Positions 6,199 through 7,422 of a DNA stretch of 7,422 bases are shown piece by piece (the stretch's first letter is position 1; every line of letters starts with the position of its first letter). The stretch comes from JAWXCH01 sp034440595 (lineage in GTDB: Bacteria; Planctomycetota; Planctomycetia; Pirellulales; JALHPA01). The notes below the pieces were generated by a model. It was given only the letters and a program-made list of their open reading frames with translations. It searched no databases and was not told where the DNA came from. Position numbers and translations under genes: made by a program. The stretch spans positions 1 through 7,422 of the forward strand of contig JAWXCH010000136.1 in the NCBI GenBank assembly GCA_034440595.1, written 5' to 3'.

Positions 6199-6234
6199 AG
6201 GTGCAATTATCAGAACCGTTATTCCCGACGGAAT
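6199..6234 (-). promoter_or_regulatory. Possible promoter and operator of the formate dehydrogenase-cyanase operon
   Basis: On the minus strand GATAAT (6211-6206) resembles a -10 element about 31 bases before the formate dehydrogenase ATG, giving a short leader. The expected -35 region overlaps an inverted repeat ATTCC-CGAC-GGAAT (6221-6234). The -35 hexamer itself is poor, as expected for an activator- or repressor-controlled promoter, so the inverted repeat may be the regulator site. This is a suggestion from pattern alone. Confidence 0.28.
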
Positions 6235-6330
6235 ATCTCGGTATTGTGGAGACCGTATGGGTCCAGGTCAAGCGTCCAGCACGTGTTCAGCCGTTTTTGT
6301 AACTCTGGCTGCCGAGTGCCCCTGTTGCCT

Positions 6331-6360
6331 GCCCTTGCGAAGGCGTGGGCGGGAATCCAG
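6331..6360. repeat. REP-like repeat, variant copy B
   Basis: This copy shares GCGAAGGCGTGGG with the copy at 6661-6702, followed by CGGGAATCCAG. It contains the small stem CCTT-GCG-AAGG (6333-6343), and the outer GCCC (6331-6334) can alternatively pair with GGGC (6347-6350). It ends with the GGGAATCCAG tail common to the neighbouring repeats. Confidence 0.6.
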
Positions 6361-6371
6361 TTCACTCCGTC

Positions 6372-6394
6372 ATTCCCGCGCATGCGGGAATCCA
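6372..6394. repeat. REP-like palindrome, best-formed copy A
   Basis: ATTCCCGC (6372-6379) and GCGGGAAT (6384-6391) make an 8-bp perfect stem around a four-base loop, followed by the CAG tail. The form ATTCCC-N8-GGGAAT is the same as the short dispersed repeat type dRS3 described in Neisseria and similar repeats in many other bacteria. That resemblance is of pattern and does not imply common descent. Confidence 0.75.
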
Positions 6395-6401
6395 GTCCTC
6401 T

Positions 6402-6448
6402 TCACCTCTCCCGCTTGCGGGAGAGGTCGCGGTATCAGCCGCGGGTGA
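6402..6448. repeat. Compound stem-loop repeat
   Basis: ACCTCTCCCGC (6404-6414) pairs perfectly with GCGGGAGAGGT (6417-6427), an 11-bp hairpin with almost no loop. It is followed at once by a second hairpin CGCGG/CCGCG (6428-6432 with 6439-6443). TCACC (6402-6406) can also pair with GGTGA (6444-6448), so the unit could switch to a branched form. Similar CTCTCCCGC-type intergenic repeats occur in many bacterial genomes; it is a different family from the neighbouring GGGAATCCAG repeats. Confidence 0.65.
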
Positions 6449-6499
6449 GGGTGCCCTATGTCACATTTCGCGTTGCGGAAATGTTGCCGCGTGTCCATC

Positions 6500-6523
6500 A
6501 TTCTCGCGAACGCGGGAATCCAG
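6500..6523. repeat. REP-like palindrome, diverged copy C
   Basis: ATTCTCGCG (6500-6508) and CGCGGGAAT (6511-6519) form a stem with one G-T wobble, followed by CCAG. It is the same family as the copy at 6372-6394, with a changed base in the left arm and loop. Confidence 0.65.
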
Positions 6524-6660
6524 TTTGTAGGGGACGTGCAACGCACCACACACTCGGCTTAGGGTAGCACAACCAATTCGCCTCAACTTCGCGCGGTCGT
6601 ATGCAGCCTAGTCGACCGGTGCGTGGAACGTACCATGAACTACACAAGTCGCCGGGAATC

Positions 6661-6702
6661 ATTGCTGCCCGCCTCCGCGAAGGCGTGGGATGGGAACCCA
6701 GG
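6661..6702. repeat. REP-like repeat, diverged copy D
   Basis: TTGCTGCCCGCCTCCGCGAA (6662-6681) followed by GGCGTGGGATGGGAACCCAGG parallels the copy at 6331-6360, with TTGC and TGCC on the left, the shared GCGAAGGCGTGGG core, and a GGGAACCCAG tail in place of GGGAATCCAG. A GGGAATC fragment also lies just before it (6654-6660). Confidence 0.5.
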
Positions 6703-6821
6703 AATTCACCCTATCGCAGGTGCTGGCTTTTTTTCAAGCGCACGCTGCGCGAGAACAGGAGATCAGTGGAACAGGTGAGCAGGTAAAGTTGGCTTTAATT
6801 TGCTGATGACGCGCCGTGGCT

Positions 6822-7422
6822 CTATAACTGCACCGGCCAGCCAAGCGCTCGGTGCAAGCGAAATTGAGCTGAGTTGTAATCCACTAGTGCGCGAAGGTAC
6901 TCGCGGCGTGCTTGATCGAGTGCATGAATCGATTGCAAAGTTTCGATGGGCAACCCCTTCAAATCTCGCACGCGAAGCCAGTTGCGTTCAAAGGAGGCGG
7001 TGGCTCGCTGGACCGCTTGTTGAGAAATGGCAATCTGTCGGTGACGTGCTTGAACCTGAGCGTTGGCCTCGATGATTTCGCGGCTGACCAGATTCATCAC
7101 GCGGATATGTTCGAACCGCCGTTGGTCATACTGTGCACGAGCCTCGCGACGCGCGGCGTATTCCCCGACACCCATGCCACGCAACTGCCAATAGGCAATC
7201 GCATCCAGATCGAATCGACCGGCGGTATTGTCAATCTCACTCCCTGGGCCGCCCCCGAACCCGGCATAGCTGGTGCCAAACGTAACGTTCGGCAGCCAGG
7301 GTGCGGTTTTTTCCATTTTGTAACGATGGACCGCCTCACCGACCAGGTGTTGCGCCTCTGCTAACTCCGGCCTGTTGGTCAGACCGGTTGGCAAGAGTGA
7401 ATGGATCGGTGTATCGCGTGGC
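6822..7422 (-). CDS. TolC-family outer-membrane efflux protein, C-terminal part (5' end beyond right edge)
   Basis: The frame is open from the right edge to the TAG at 6824-6822, giving the last 199 residues of a larger protein (family members are usually 400-500 residues). The visible start PRDTPIHSLLPTGLTNRPELAEAQ is the classic opening of the second OEP repeat (a run ending in G-x-x-N/x-RPEL). It is followed by PWLPNVTFGTSYAGFGGG, a beta-strand region, then YWQLRGMGVGEYAARREARAQYDQRR and a long alpha-helical stretch to about residue 190. TolC proteins form trimeric outer-membrane channels joined to inner-membrane pumps through adaptor proteins. The pump and adaptor genes would lie beyond the right edge and cannot be seen. 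The TTG at 7394 is internal to the frame and is not the real start. The end ALGWPVQL is typical of the family. Confidence 0.9.
   Translation of the reverse strand, partial: PRDTPIHSLLPTGLTNRPELAEAQHLVGEAVHRYKMEKTAPWLPNVTFGTSYAGFGGGPGSEIDNTAGRFDLDAIAYWQLRGMGVGEYAARREARAQYDQRRFEHIRVMNLVSREIIEANAQVQARHRQIAISQQAVQRATASFERNWLRVRDLKGLPIETLQSIHALDQARREYLRALVDYNSAQFRLHRALGWPVQL

Larger units (their letters stand above)
6175..6821. other. Intergenic region, no gene; repeat cluster
   Basis: About 650 bases lie between the formate dehydrogenase start and the TolC-family stop. The several short open frames on the plus strand run through palindromic repeats and give products without family features, so none is called. 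Apart from the repeats and the putative operon promoter, the region shows a T7 run (6728-6734) next to a GCGCA/TGCGC hairpin (6738-6750). Their order is wrong for a terminator on either strand. Confidence 0.65.

Noticed and set aside
6331..6702. CRISPR array
   Set aside because: The repeated units are themselves palindromes of differing sequence at irregular distances, with no constant spacer length and no cas genes.
6720..6755. T-run plus GCGCA/TGCGC hairpin as a terminator of the TolC-family gene
   Set aside because: On the minus strand the hairpin is followed by A residues, and on the plus strand the T-run precedes the hairpin. Neither order gives an intrinsic terminator.
6194..6786. Several plus-strand open frames of 61-107 codons upstream of the operon
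   Set aside because: They run through palindromic repeats in several frames at once, which explains their openness. Their products are Arg/Ser/Pro-rich without family features.
6912..7364. Plus-strand 150-codon frame across the TolC-family gene
   Set aside because: It is antisense to a well-supported TolC-family coding frame and shows no protein-family pattern.

Overview
The window looks like a chromosomal segment from a planctomycete, probably of the Pirellulales type. Two independent signs support this. The gene entering from the left edge begins with the arginine/LEDR N-terminal motif of planctomycete secreted proteins (Planc_extracel type), and a second gene encodes a PEP-CTERM protein with a signal peptide and a VPEPST sorting signal. 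No rRNA, tRNA, CRISPR array, transposase or phage gene was seen. Every recognisable gene lies on the minus strand, so the order of transcription runs from right to left.

Layout from right to left in transcription order. (1) 6822-7422: the C-terminal 199 residues of a TolC-family outer-membrane efflux protein, cut by the window edge. (2) 6175-6821: about 650 bases without a gene, carrying a cluster of REP-like palindromic repeats. (3) 4489-6174: a two-gene operon of NAD-dependent formate dehydrogenase and cyanase, 33 bases apart, each with a GGAG ribosome binding site. (4) 3375-4106: a PEP-CTERM exported protein with non-coding flanks on both sides. (5) 1786-3000: a membrane-embedded M28 zinc peptidase with small palindromes upstream. 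(6) 1308-1754: an orphan C-terminal part of the DNA-end-binding protein Ku, abutting the peptidase gene and lacking the N-terminal half of the Ku core. (7) 712-1206: a YciF/DUF892 ferritin-like protein with a clear intrinsic terminator downstream. (8) 1-295: the first 98 codons of a large secreted protein running off the left edge.

The genes do not form one pathway. The clearest functional unit is formate dehydrogenase plus cyanase: cyanase turns cyanate and bicarbonate into ammonia and CO2, and formate dehydrogenase turns formate into CO2 and NADH. Together they suggest handling of cyanide/cyanate-derived one-carbon compounds, or use of formate-derived CO2 to feed cyanase. The points most worth a second look are this operon, the headless Ku gene and the structure at its junction with the peptidase gene, the long hydrophobic insertion inside the peptidase catalytic domain, and the repeat cluster. 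I did not find convincing evidence of a wholly new multi-gene system.
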